Source: Bordetella parapertussis (GTDB lineage: Bacteria; Pseudomonadota; Gammaproteobacteria; Burkholderiales; Burkholderiaceae_E). From it: DNA of 34,788 nucleotides. This document shows positions 18,282 to 26,237 of the stretch, piece by piece. A program made the translations under genes and the position numbers. The first letter of the stretch is position 1; each line of letters begins with the position of its first letter. The notes under the pieces are model-generated. The model was not told the origin of the DNA. It did not search any database and saw only the letters and a program-made list of their open reading frames with translations. The DNA is taken from positions 1 to 34,788 of the forward strand of contig CAMCXH010000011.1 of assembly GCA_945883285.1 (NCBI GenBank), read 5' to 3'.

Positions 18282-19268
18282 ATGCACAACCCTCTGACGC
18301 TTCCATCGGGCGGATCGCCGTTTTCGGTCGCCGGTTTCAAGCAGATCTACTCGACCCAGACCGTCGAGACCGCCCTGGAGGAACTCCCGCCAGGCGCCAA
18401 TGAAGGTCTTCGTACGACCTACGAGAAGATGCTCAGGGTGGGGGGCGAACGTTTCAGCGTCAAGCCGGGCAGGATGCCGGACTTCGACGAACTCGAACAT
18501 GAGCTGCCGAATTTCAGCGACGTACTCCACGACTTGCGCAAGCAGCTGGCGCTTTGCATGGCGAGCGACGACTCGCTCGAAGTCTCTCCGATGCTGCTGC
18601 TGGGCGCACCGGGCATCGGCAAAACCCACTTTGCCCGGCGCCTGTCGCAATTGCTCGGCACCGGCTACGGGTTTGTCTCGATGAGCTCGCTCACCGCGGG
18701 CTGGGTGCTGTCGGGCGCCTCGTCGCAGTGGCGAAACTCGCGCACCGGCAAGGTCTTCGACACACTGGTGCATGGCGACTATGCCAATCCGGTGATCGTG
18801 GTCGACGAGATCGACAAGGCGTCGGGTGAGAGCCATTACGACCCGCTCGGCGCGCTGTACTCGCTCCTTGAGCACGATACCGCCCGCAGCTTCACCGACG
18901 AGTTCGCCGATATCCCGCTCAACTGCTCCGATATCGTCTGGATCGCGACCGCAAACGACGCCTCGCGAATCCCCGAACCGATCCTCAACCGGATGAATGT
19001 GTACGAAATCGCGTCGCCCGACGCCAGCGGCGCGCGACGGATTGCCGCCTCGATCTACAGCGATATCCGGGAGTCGCACCACTGGGGGCGCGCTTTTCCC
19101 GAAACGCCGTCGGCAGCGGTGCTCGAACGGCTGTCAGCAATTGCGCCGCGCGAAATGCGGCGCGAACTGGTCGGCGCTTTCGGCAATGCGCGACTCGAAT
19201 CACGCGACGAGATCGCGCCCGACGACCTGGCCGGACGCAATGCAAGACGCCCGAGGATGGGCTTTTAA
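18282..19268 (+). CDS. Stand-alone Lon-like AAA+ ATPase
   Basis: The 328-residue protein has a complete AAA+ core: Walker A GAPGIGKT (108-115), Walker B VIVVDEIDKA with D175-E176, sensor 1 ATANDAS with N225, and then RIPEPILNRMNVYEI. That last segment closely follows the arginine-finger region of Lon proteases. It lacks the Lon substrate-binding domain (only about 100 different N-terminal residues) and the Ser-Lys protease domain, so it should remodel or unfold something rather than cut it, unless it pairs with a separate protease. ATG 18282 has GGGAGG at 6 bases; ATG 18276 would be directly on the SD. Its TAA overlaps the convergent baiN stop by a few bases (19265-19268). Confidence 0.85.
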   Translation: MHNPLTLPSGGSPFSVAGFKQIYSTQTVETALEELPPGANEGLRTTYEKMLRVGGERFSVKPGRMPDFDELEHELPNFSDVLHDLRKQLALCMASDDSLEVSPMLLLGAPGIGKTHFARRLSQLLGTGYGFVSMSSLTAGWVLSGASSQWRNSRTGKVFDTLVHGDYANPVIVVDEIDKASGESHYDPLGALYSLLEHDTARSFTDEFADIPLNCSDIVWIATANDASRIPEPILNRMNVYEIASPDASGARRIAASIYSDIRESHHWGRAFPETPSAAVLERLSAIAPREMRRELVGAFGNARLESRDEIAPDDLAGRNARRPRMGF

Positions 19269-20572
19269 AGTGTGCCGGCTGCCATGGCCCGGGCTGCGCA
19301 ATAGCCGCTCGCCCAGGCCCACTGGAAGTTATAGCCACCCAGCCAGCCGGTTACATCCACCGACTCACCGATGAAGTGAAGCCCGGGTATCCGGTTGACC
19401 TGAAGGGTTCGGGGGTCAAGCTCGGCAGTGGCCACGCCACCCGCGGTGACTTCGGCCTTGCGATAGCCCTCGGTGCCGGCCGGCAGGACACGCCAGTCGT
19501 GAAAGGCCGCTGCCAGCGCCTGCAAGGCCCGGTTGCCGAGCTCGGCCAGACGCCGCTCCGACAGCGGTCGCGCCAGTCCGGCCAGGGGTCCGGTCGTGCC
19601 GAGGTCGGCCTGCGACAACCAGGCCTGCGACAGGCGCTTTGGCACGATCGCGCCCAGCGCGGTGCCGAGCTGCTGGCGGGTGCCTTCGCGCGCCTCGAGC
19701 AGCCGATCGGCGATGGTCTGGTCGGGCGCCAGATTGATTGAAAGCGGCTCGCCGCTGCGCCAGTAACTCGACACTTGCAGCACCGCCGGACCCGACAGAC
19801 CGCGGTGCGTAAAGAGCAGGTCTTCGGTGAAGCGCGGTGCGCCGCGCTGCCCCGGCACCGCGAGATCAACCTCCAGGGCGAGACCGGCCAGCCCTGCAAA
19901 CGGCTGCCAGCCGTGGGCGGTGAAGGTGAGCGGCACCAGCGCGGCGCGCGGCTCGATCACCCTCAGGTCGAACTGGCGGGCGAGCCGGAAAGCCCAGTCG
20001 GTGGCACCGATCTGCGGAATCGACAGCCCGCCGGTGGCCACCACCAGCGAGGCGCAGCGAATCTCGCCGGCATCGGTCTGCAAGGCAAAGCGCGCACGCA
20101 GGCCGGCATTGGTCGAGGTATCGGACGCGCTGGACGCATCGGCCGACGCATCGGCAAGACGCGCGACTTCATGAACCACGCAGGGGCGAAACCACTGGAC
20201 GCCACCACGCTCGCACTCGCTGCGCAGGACATCGATCACCTGCTCGGAGGAGTCATCGCAAAAGAGCTGCCCGCGGTGCTTCTCATGCCATGAGACACCA
20301 TGCGACTTGAGCAGCGCCATGAACTGCGCCGGCCGATAGGTGCGCAGGGCGTGACGCGCAAAACGCGGATCTTCCGACAGGAAGCGCTCGGGCAGATCAG
20401 CCTGCAGATTGGTGAAGTTGCAGCGACCGCCCCCGGAAATACGAATCTTCTCGGCAAGGCGCGCCGAGTGGTCGATCAGGGCGACCCGCAGGCCGAGCTG
20501 GGCCGCAACGCCGGCGCAAAACAGTCCGGCGGCTCCCGCACCGACGATGACCGCGTCAAATTGTTGCGCCAT
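19265..20572 (-). CDS. BaiN/HI0933-family flavoprotein
   Basis: This 435-residue FAD-dependent oxidoreductase has the dinucleotide-binding motif GAGAAG near the start and the family signature RISGGGRCNFTN. The C-terminal FAD-closing segment is FIGESVDVTGWLGGYNFQWA. The family (YhiN, HI0933, BaiN) is widespread, but its substrate in proteobacteria is not established. A short alanine/serine-rich insert with repeated DAS (about residues 139-155) interrupts the middle. ATG 20572 is fixed by the conserved start; it lies inside the end of ybiB (17-base overlap), so the two are translationally coupled. The stop overlaps that of the convergent AAA+ gene. Confidence 0.9.
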   Translation of the reverse strand: MAQQFDAVIVGAGAAGLFCAGVAAQLGLRVALIDHSARLAEKIRISGGGRCNFTNLQADLPERFLSEDPRFARHALRTYRPAQFMALLKSHGVSWHEKHRGQLFCDDSSEQVIDVLRSECERGGVQWFRPCVVHEVARLADASADASSASDTSTNAGLRARFALQTDAGEIRCASLVVATGGLSIPQIGATDWAFRLARQFDLRVIEPRAALVPLTFTAHGWQPFAGLAGLALEVDLAVPGQRGAPRFTEDLLFTHRGLSGPAVLQVSSYWRSGEPLSINLAPDQTIADRLLEAREGTRQQLGTALGAIVPKRLSQAWLSQADLGTTGPLAGLARPLSERRLAELGNRALQALAAAFHDWRVLPAGTEGYRKAEVTAGGVATAELDPRTLQVNRIPGLHFIGESVDVTGWLGGYNFQWAWASGYCAARAMAAGTL

Positions 20573-21557
20573 GAGCCTTCGTTGACCCGAAGGCCTGGTC
20601 GAAAGCGCCAGATGATAGCGGGGTGTGGCGGGCAGAACGAATCCCGAGCGCGAGAAGCACCGCGCCGACCTGCTGGTCGATGGCCTGCGGCACCGGCCGC
20701 TCGCCGGCGAGTGCCGACTGGATCCAGCGTGCCGTCGCGCACGCATCGGACGCATCGGGCAGCGCCGGCAGTCCGCTGCCTGCGATGGACTGTGCGGGGA
20801 CGGCCACCTCGCACTCGCCGTCGTGAACCCAGTCGATCTGAGCGGCTCGACGCGTGCTGGCGACCACCTCACCTTCAGTGCCCCGCATCAGCAAGGCGGG
20901 TCTTCGACTGCCAGTGAAGTAGTCGTGCTGCAGCCGGTTGAATTCGGGATGGGTGAAACTCGTCATCCGCAGGCAGTCGGGTGCGAGGGTCGGATTGATC
21001 AGTTTGGCCAGCGTATGGCCGATGTTGCGAACGCCGAGTCGGGCGCGCAAGCCAAGCAGTCCGGCCAGGGGCGGCGACAGCAGCTCGACCGGCACGAAGG
21101 CCGGCACCCCACGATCGATGACATCGACCGCCTGGCCGATGCTGCGCACCGCACCCAGTCCCATGGCTGACATGACCTCGCCGGTCGTCGTCCGACTTTT
21201 GTCCCAAGCCCCCCCGTGCACGACCACCTGAACCCCGGCATCAGCCAGAAGACAGGCCAGCAAAGGCACGAGGTTGGGGGTGTGGCGGGCGCCGTTGTAG
21301 CTCGGAATCGACACACAAGGGCGCGACATCTCGACCGGCAGGGCATTGAGCCTTGGCTCGAGCACATCGAGCGCTGCGCGCACTTCATCGAGCGACTCGC
21401 CCTTCATCCGCAAGGCAATCAGGATCGCGCCGAGCTCGATGTCGTCGAAGCGCCCTTCAAACAAGGACTCGAACATCTGCATTGCCATGTCGTAAGGCAG
21501 GCTGCGGGCACCCTCGCCACCGCGTCCGATTTCCTTGATGAAGCGCTGGGCATCCAT
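20556..21557 (-). CDS. ybiB: YbiB/TrpD2-type nucleic-acid-binding protein
   Basis: The 333-residue protein has the fold of anthranilate phosphoribosyltransferase (TrpD), with an N-terminal helical domain (ELGAILIALRMKGES) and an alpha/beta domain. The catalytic GTGGD glycine loop of TrpD is replaced by SYNGARHTPNLVPLLA. That swap defines the TrpD2/YbiB branch, whose E. coli member binds nucleic acids rather than making tryptophan. It should not be an enzyme of tryptophan synthesis. AGGAGG precedes ATG 21557 by a few bases, but that site lies inside a perfect hairpin (listed separately). Its 3' end overlaps the start of the BaiN-like gene. Confidence 0.88.
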   Translation of the reverse strand: MDAQRFIKEIGRGGEGARSLPYDMAMQMFESLFEGRFDDIELGAILIALRMKGESLDEVRAALDVLEPRLNALPVEMSRPCVSIPSYNGARHTPNLVPLLACLLADAGVQVVVHGGAWDKSRTTTGEVMSAMGLGAVRSIGQAVDVIDRGVPAFVPVELLSPPLAGLLGLRARLGVRNIGHTLAKLINPTLAPDCLRMTSFTHPEFNRLQHDYFTGSRRPALLMRGTEGEVVASTRRAAQIDWVHDGECEVAVPAQSIAGSGLPALPDASDACATARWIQSALAGERPVPQAIDQQVGAVLLALGIRSARHTPLSSGAFDQAFGSTKAHGATI

Positions 21558-21558
21558 G

Positions 21559-21581
21559 GGACCTCCTGGTATGCGAGGTCC
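21559..21581 (-). promoter_or_regulatory. Hairpin covering the ybiB ribosome-binding site
   Basis: On the mRNA strand GGACCTC (21581-21575), a 9-nt loop, and GAGGTCC (21565-21559) form seven perfect pairs. The 3' arm and last loop bases contain the Shine-Dalgarno AGGAGG, and ATG follows one base later. If the arm is transcribed, ribosome access would be limited. The remaining 21582-21834 gap up to the tsaD promoter shows no convincing gene. Confidence 0.55.
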
Positions 21582-21834
21582 ATTGCAAGCACTGTGCCGG
21601 GCTGACCGCACGATTGCAGCGCACTGGTGTTGGAAAGCCACAACGCCGCCAACCGTTGGTGCAGGAGGGTGACTCGATCGCGCTCACTCATTTGACCCAC
21701 GTCGCGCACGATCCGCAGCCAGTGCCGCATGAGAGTGCAGCATGCACCGCGCTGAGGCTGGGCTCACCGGTGGATTCGATGAAGCCGGTCACCCAGGCGG
21801 CAACCTGAAGGCCGGCTGATGCGACCGCCCTTGG

Positions 21835-21840
21835 TAGACT
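21835..21840 (+). promoter_or_regulatory. Possible -10 of a leaderless tsaD transcript
   Basis: TAGACT followed by 6 bases and ATG 21847. There is no SD, so the predicted start of transcription coincides with the start codon. No clear -35. Confidence 0.4.
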
Positions 21841-21846
21841 CGCCCG

Positions 21847-22878
21847 ATGCTGACGCTCGGAATCGAAACCTCCTGCGACGAAACCGGCGTGGCGCTCTAC
21901 GACAGCGAGCGCGGACTGCTGTCGCAGGCGCTGCACTCCCAGGTGGCGATGCACGAGCGCTTCGGCGGTGTGGTGCCTGAACTGGCCTCGCGCGACCACA
22001 TCCGCCGGCTCCTGCCACTCACCCAGCAGGTGCTCGATGAGGCGGGATTGGCCAAATCGGCCATCGACGCGATCGCCTACACCGAAGGCCCCGGACTGGC
22101 CGGCGCCCTGCTGGTTGGGGCGGCGGTGGCCCAGGCCTTGGGCTATGCGCTGGGCAAACCGGTGCTGGGCGTGCATCACCTCGAAGGGCATCTGCTGTCA
22201 CCGATGCTGTCGGCCGACCCGCCGGCCTTTCCCTTCGTCGCCCTGCTGGTCTCGGGCGGACACACCCAACTGATGCAGGTCGAGGGCATCGGCCGATACA
22301 CGCTGCTGGGCGAATCGGTCGACGACGCTGCCGGCGAAGCCTTCGACAAGAGTGCCAAGCTTCTTGGTCTGGGCTATCCGGGCGGCCCGGCGCTGGCGGC
22401 ACTGGCCGCACGCGGGCAGGCAGGCCGCTTCAACCTGCCGCGCCCAAAACTGCACTCGGGCGATCTCGATTTCAGTTTCTCGGGGCTCAAGACCGCGGTT
22501 GCCACCCGCATCGCCCGCGGCCTGCCCGACGATCAGGCCCGCGCCGATCTGGCCTGCGAAGCGCAGGCCGCCATCGTGGAGGTACTGGTGGCCAAATCAC
22601 TGGCCGCGCTTGGCCAGACCGGACTGAAAACGCTTGTGATCGCCGGCGGCGTGAGCGCCAATCGGCACCTGCGCGAACGTCTGGCCGATGCAGCCCTGCG
22701 CCATGGCCTGCGCGTGCATTGCCCCGAACCCGCGCTGTGCACCGACAACGGCGCGATGATTGCCTTCGCCGGCTCGCTGCGCCTGCAGGCGCTGGTGCGA
22801 GCCGGTGCTGCACTGCCGCAGGCCGGTGCGATCGATGTCCAGCCGCGCTGGCCGCTACGATCGCTCACCGCAGCGTGA
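21847..22878 (+). CDS. tsaD: tRNA threonylcarbamoyladenosine (t6A37) synthesis protein TsaD
   Basis: This 343-residue member of the ASKHA/Kae1 family works with TsaB and TsaE to transfer the threonylcarbamoyl group onto A37 of ANN-decoding tRNAs. Motifs are the N-terminal [13 protein letters not shown], the metal-binding HHLEGH with H111 and H115, the [10 protein letters not shown] segment, [17 protein letters not shown] and the late [10 protein letters not shown]. Length matches the family. In many proteobacteria tsaD is divergent from rpsU; here about 3.8 kb of other genes lie between them. Its tRNA targets include the tRNA-Ile(CAU) in this same window. Confidence 0.97.
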   Translation: MLTLGIETSCDETGVALYDSERGLLSQALHSQVAMHERFGGVVPELASRDHIRRLLPLTQQVLDEAGLAKSAIDAIAYTEGPGLAGALLVGAAVAQALGYALGKPVLGVHHLEGHLLSPMLSADPPAFPFVALLVSGGHTQLMQVEGIGRYTLLGESVDDAAGEAFDKSAKLLGLGYPGGPALAALAARGQAGRFNLPRPKLHSGDLDFSFSGLKTAVATRIARGLPDDQARADLACEAQAAIVEVLVAKSLAALGQTGLKTLVIAGGVSANRHLRERLADAALRHGLRVHCPEPALCTDNGAMIAFAGSLRLQALVRAGAALPQAGAIDVQPRWPLRSLTAA

Positions 22879-22918
22879 CACCGGTCGGGCAGGGTGCGGG
22901 CAACGCGATCGACTGCCA

Positions 22919-22955
22919 GGCTCAAGTCGAAGGCTCAAGTCCATAAGCTCAAGTC
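22919..22955. repeat. Three spaced GCTCAAGTC repeats
   Basis: GGCTCAAGTC at 22919-22928 and 22932-22941 and AGCTCAAGTC at 22946-22955 (spacing 13 and 14) lie between tsaD and the HDOD gene, just ahead of an AT-rich stretch (GATTAAAAAG, GATAACGAT) that may hold a promoter. Confidence 0.65.
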
Positions 22956-23006
22956 TCTGATTAAAAAGCCGATAACGATTTAAGGCGGATTTCCGCAGGA
23001 GACACC

Positions 23007-23849
23007 ATGTTGACGATTGCGCCCACAACGCTGGAGGCCTGGATCGAGGCGATTCATGACGCCGATATTCCGGTGCTTGCCCAGACGGCGATCGCTATCG
23101 AGGCCATGCACGAAAACGAAGACGACATCGCCGCACGCGATATCGCCGAAGTGGTGCTCGACGATCCTCTGATGTCACTCAAGTTGCTGGCCCATGTGGC
23201 CCGCAACCGCCCGGCACGGGTGGTGACCGATACCGAGACGGTGACCGGCGCCATCCTGATGATGGGCATCACCGCCTTCTTTCGCACCTTCGGCCAGCAG
23301 GAAACCGTTGAAACCCGCCTGAGCGCCTTTCCGGGTGCGCTCGAAGGACTCGAGCGCGTGCTGCGCCGCTCGCATCGCGCCGCACGCTTTGCACTCGGGT
23401 TTGCGATCTGCCGGCAGGACACCGATGCTGAAATCATCCAGGAAGCCGCGTTGCTGCACGACTTCGCCGAAGCCCTGCTGTGGTGTCATGCGCCAGGCCT
23501 GGCACTGGACATCGCGCGTCGGCAAGCCAGCGACCCGACGCTGCGCTCGGCGAAGGTCCAGCGCGACGTGCTCAATATCGAACTGACCGATCTCGAACAG
23601 GCCCTGATGAAGGACTGGCGTTTGCCCGAACTGCTCCAGCAGCTGACCGACGACCGCAACGATGCGGTGACCCGGGTACGCAATGTCATGCTGGCCACAG
23701 CGCTGGCCCGTCACAGCCAGAACGGCTGGCGCAATGCCGCGCTGCCTGACGACTTCACCGCAGTCGGTGAATTGCTCAACCTGTCGCCGCAGGCCGCGCG
23801 CGGATTGGTTCGCGACCTTGACGCGACCGCGATGGCCGAACTCGAGTGA
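23007..23849 (+). CDS. HDOD-domain protein
   Basis: This is a 280-residue protein with an N-terminal to central HDOD domain (about residues 15-215). The start IPVLAQTAIAIEAM, the helix DDPLMSLKLLAHV and the segment GAILMMGITAFF are typical. A single HD pair survives in LLHDFAEALLW (about 150-160), but the rest of a metal-dependent HD phosphohydrolase site is not evident, so catalysis is doubtful. HDOD proteins usually act in signalling, often with cyclic-di-GMP or chemotaxis parts; no such partner domain is fused here. GCAGGAG precedes ATG 23007 at 6 bases. It stands alone after the repeats downstream of tsaD and converges on the EamA gene. Confidence 0.85.
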   Translation: MLTIAPTTLEAWIEAIHDADIPVLAQTAIAIEAMHENEDDIAARDIAEVVLDDPLMSLKLLAHVARNRPARVVTDTETVTGAILMMGITAFFRTFGQQETVETRLSAFPGALEGLERVLRRSHRAARFALGFAICRQDTDAEIIQEAALLHDFAEALLWCHAPGLALDIARRQASDPTLRSAKVQRDVLNIELTDLEQALMKDWRLPELLQQLTDDRNDAVTRVRNVMLATALARHSQNGWRNAALPDDFTAVGELLNLSPQAARGLVRDLDATAMAELE

Positions 23850-23887
23850 GGACGATGCGCTGAGGACGGCCCGTGCCCTGCGCGGAC

Positions 23888-24784
23888 TCAGGCCGCAGAC
23901 TCTGGTGCGCGGCGCTGACGCAGCAGGGTCAGATTGGGGCTGATGGCGATCATGACCATGCCGAGCAGCGCAATCGCATCCGGCAGATTGCCGAACACCA
24001 GCCAGCCGATCGGAATCGAGAGCAGCATCTGCAGATAGGACCACGGTGTCAGTCGCGAGGCCGCTGCCAATCGGTAGGCCTGCGCCAGCAGCAGATGCCC
24101 GGTGGCACCGAGCACACCGATCAGGCCGAACACCGCCCAGTCGAGCGTGCGCATGCCGGGAATCTCCCACCAGCCCGGCATCCACCAGAGCGGTGCAGCC
24201 AGCGTCATGATGGCGGCACCCACCAGCCCGCTGTAGAGCACCTGCACCTCGGGCGAATCGGCATGGGCCTGTGCACGCGTCAGCGTCTGATAGGCAGCGT
24301 TGCCCGCGGCCGCCCCCAGCACCAGCAGCGACCCGGCCAGCGGCAGGTCACTGCCCGGCCGGATAATCACGAGCACACCGGCAAATCCGAGCGCCACCGC
24401 TGCCCAGGTCTGCCAGCCCGGCCGCTCCCCGAGAAAGAGGGTGGCAAAAACGGTGACCAGAATCGGGGTGGTAAAAAAGACCGCCGCGCCCTGGGCAAGC
24501 GGCATGGTCTTCAGCGCCGCGAAATAAAGCATGGTGATCGTCACCATCAGCAGGCCGCGCATGCCCTGGCGCAAGGGATGCGCCGTCTTGAGAATCGACA
24601 GTCCGCGGCTTGGCATGAAGACCGCAAGCACCACCAGCAGGTGACCGAAATAGCGCGACCAGGTGATCGCGGCCACCGGCACGCCGCGCATGCCAAGCCA
24701 TTTCCCGCTGGTGTCGAGCAGGATCAGACAAGCGAGTGCTGACAGCATCAGCGCAACGGCGCGACCTTGGGAGGAAGAAGGCAT
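23888..24784 (-). CDS. EamA/DMT-family transporter (first)
   Basis: The 298-residue protein has ten predicted membrane helices arranged as two EamA repeats (about 10-140 and 150-285), typical of drug/metabolite transporters in the inner membrane. Repeat 1 ends with ALGFAGVLVIIRPG, the common family wording. The substrate is unknown. There is no SD before ATG 24784; TAGACT lies 7 bases upstream, and a palindrome with tandem half-sites sits just beyond it. The gene is divergent from the M20 peptidase gene, so both may share this control region. A second EamA protein is encoded 1.5 kb away. Confidence 0.88.
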   Translation of the reverse strand: MPSSSQGRAVALMLSALACLILLDTSGKWLGMRGVPVAAITWSRYFGHLLVVLAVFMPSRGLSILKTAHPLRQGMRGLLMVTITMLYFAALKTMPLAQGAAVFFTTPILVTVFATLFLGERPGWQTWAAVALGFAGVLVIIRPGSDLPLAGSLLVLGAAAGNAAYQTLTRAQAHADSPEVQVLYSGLVGAAIMTLAAPLWWMPGWWEIPGMRTLDWAVFGLIGVLGATGHLLLAQAYRLAAASRLTPWSYLQMLLSIPIGWLVFGNLPDAIALLGMVMIAISPNLTLLRQRRAPESAA

Positions 24785-24791
24785 CTTTGCT

Positions 24792-24797
24792 AGTCTA
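24792..24797 (-). promoter_or_regulatory. Possible -10 of a leaderless EamA transcript
   Basis: TAGACT, 7 bases, then ATG 24784 on the minus strand. TTGAAG 19 bases upstream (24822-24817, within the repeat array) might act as a -35, though the spacing is long. Confidence 0.4.
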
Positions 24798-24799
24798 CC

Positions 24800-24856
24800 G
24801 GCTTGACCTCAAGCCCCTTCAAGCCCCCTCAAGCCCCCTCAAGCCCCCTCAAGCCT
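24800..24856. repeat. Palindrome plus tandem half-sites in a divergent promoter region
   Basis: GGCTTGACCTCAAGCC (24800-24815) is a perfect inverted repeat with 7-base arms. Its right half continues as a 10-bp tandem array, CCTCAAGCCC repeated about five times to 24856 (one copy has CTTCAAG). The array ends 25 bases before the M20 peptidase ATG and 16 bases from the EamA start. It looks like an operator with repeated half-sites, but no regulator is known. Confidence 0.75.
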
Positions 24857-24881
24857 GCCAAGGCATCCCAAGGAGCACACC

Positions 24882-26168
24882 ATGCAGACCCTGGCACAGG
24901 ATGTCGAAAACGATATCGCACAGGCCACCGCCGCCTTGCGCACCGATACCGTGTCGATGCTGTCCGAACTCGTCGCCCTGCCCTCGCTGCTTGGCGCAGA
25001 AGCCGGCGCACAGGACTGGATGGCCGATCGCCTGGGCAGCATGGGGCTTGCAGTCGAGCGCTTCGACATCGACGAGGCCAAGCTGAAAAATCACAAGGGA
25101 TGGTCGCCGTCGATCATCTCCTACGACGGTCGCCCGAATGTGGTGGGCGTTCACCGGCCGAGCGAAGTCAAGGGCCGATCGCTGATTCTCAACGGGCATA
25201 TCGATGTGGTGCCGGTCGGCAACGACTCGATGTGGACCACGCCGCCCTTTTCGCCGCGCGTCGACGGCGACCGGCTCTATGGGCGCGGCGCAGCCGACAT
25301 GAAGGCCGGCATCATCGCCTGGCTCAATGCGTTTCGGGCCCTGCAGTCGATCGGCCTGGAGCCGGCTGCGCCGGTCTATCTGCAGTCGGTGATCGAGGAA
25401 GAGTGCACCGGCAACGGCGCGCTTGCCTGCCTGGTGCAGGGCTATCACGCCGATGCAGCGATCATCACCGAGCCGGGCGACGGCCTGCTGCGCGCCCAGC
25501 TCGGCGTGATGTGGCTGACCCTCGAAGTCACCGGCGTGCCGGTGCACGCGATGGTGGCCCATACCGGCACCAATGCGATCGATGCCGCGCGCAACCTGTT
25601 TGCCGAACTCAAGCTGCTCGAGCGCGAATGGAACGAGCCCGCGAAACGCCACGCCCTGTGGTGCCATCACGATCATCCGATCAACTTCAACCTCGGTCGC
25701 CTGATGGGTGGCGAGTGGCATTCGTCGGTCGCCACCACCGCGCGGGCCGATATCCGACTGTCGTTTTATCCGGGCATGAGCCGCGAGCAGGTGAAGGCCG
25801 CGGTCGAGGCGCGACTGGCCGAAGCGCATGCCGCCTCGCCCTCACGCGCTTCGGTGAACTACCGGGTGATCTATCAGGGCTTTCAGTCGGAAGGCTGCGT
25901 GATGGACGCCGGCGAGCCGGTGCTCACCGAACTGGCCCGCTGTCACCGCGATGTGACCGGCCGCGACATCGAACTGACCGTCAGCACCGGCACGACCGAT
26001 GCACGCACCTTCAATCTCTATGGGCCGATTCCGGCGACCTGCTATGGGCCGATCGGAGAATCGATTCATGGCATCGACGAGTGGGTCTCGATCGACAGCA
26101 CCATGGCCTGCACCGAGGTGCTGGCGCGCTTTATCGCCCGCTGGTGCGGCGTGAACCGGCGCCGCTGA
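24882..26168 (+). CDS. M20-family amidohydrolase/deacetylase (ArgE/DapE type)
   Basis: The 428-residue protein has the M20 zinc-site motifs: NGHIDVVP with H106 and D108, GRGAADMKAG with the bridging aspartate, and the catalytic glutamates in IEEECTGNG (E172-E174). The final zinc histidine is in ESIHGIDEWV near the end. The family removes acyl groups or cuts short peptides (acetylornithine, succinyl-diaminopimelate, carboxypeptidases). The sequence resembles the ArgE/DapE-like group often annotated as acetylornithine deacetylase, but the true substrate is unclear. AAGGAG precedes ATG 24882 at 6 bases. It is flanked on both sides by EamA transporters, suggesting (only by context) use or export of a small amino-acid derivative. 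Confidence 0.9.
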   Translation: MQTLAQDVENDIAQATAALRTDTVSMLSELVALPSLLGAEAGAQDWMADRLGSMGLAVERFDIDEAKLKNHKGWSPSIISYDGRPNVVGVHRPSEVKGRSLILNGHIDVVPVGNDSMWTTPPFSPRVDGDRLYGRGAADMKAGIIAWLNAFRALQSIGLEPAAPVYLQSVIEEECTGNGALACLVQGYHADAAIITEPGDGLLRAQLGVMWLTLEVTGVPVHAMVAHTGTNAIDAARNLFAELKLLEREWNEPAKRHALWCHHDHPINFNLGRLMGGEWHSSVATTARADIRLSFYPGMSREQVKAAVEARLAEAHAASPSRASVNYRVIYQGFQSEGCVMDAGEPVLTELARCHRDVTGRDIELTVSTGTTDARTFNLYGPIPATCYGPIGESIHGIDEWVSIDSTMACTEVLARFIARWCGVNRRR

Positions 26169-26226
26169 CGCGCTGACTGCCGACCGCTGGTGACCACCCG
26201 AGCGGGTCGCCACCGGGGGCGCACGA

Positions 26227-26232
26227 TACAAT
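26227..26232 (+). promoter_or_regulatory. Possible -10 of a leaderless EamA transcript (second)
   Basis: TACAAT, 5 bases, then ATG 26238. There is no SD. No clear -35. Confidence 0.4.
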
Positions 26233-26237
26233 GCCGG

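Noticed and set aside
21582-21620. LexA box upstream of ybiB, expected from E. coli
   Set aside because: No CTGT-N8-ACAG site is present.
21614-21808. 64-codon frame between ybiB and tsaD
   Set aside because: No ribosome-binding site, no hydrophobic or domain pattern, and ordinary noise length for this GC content.
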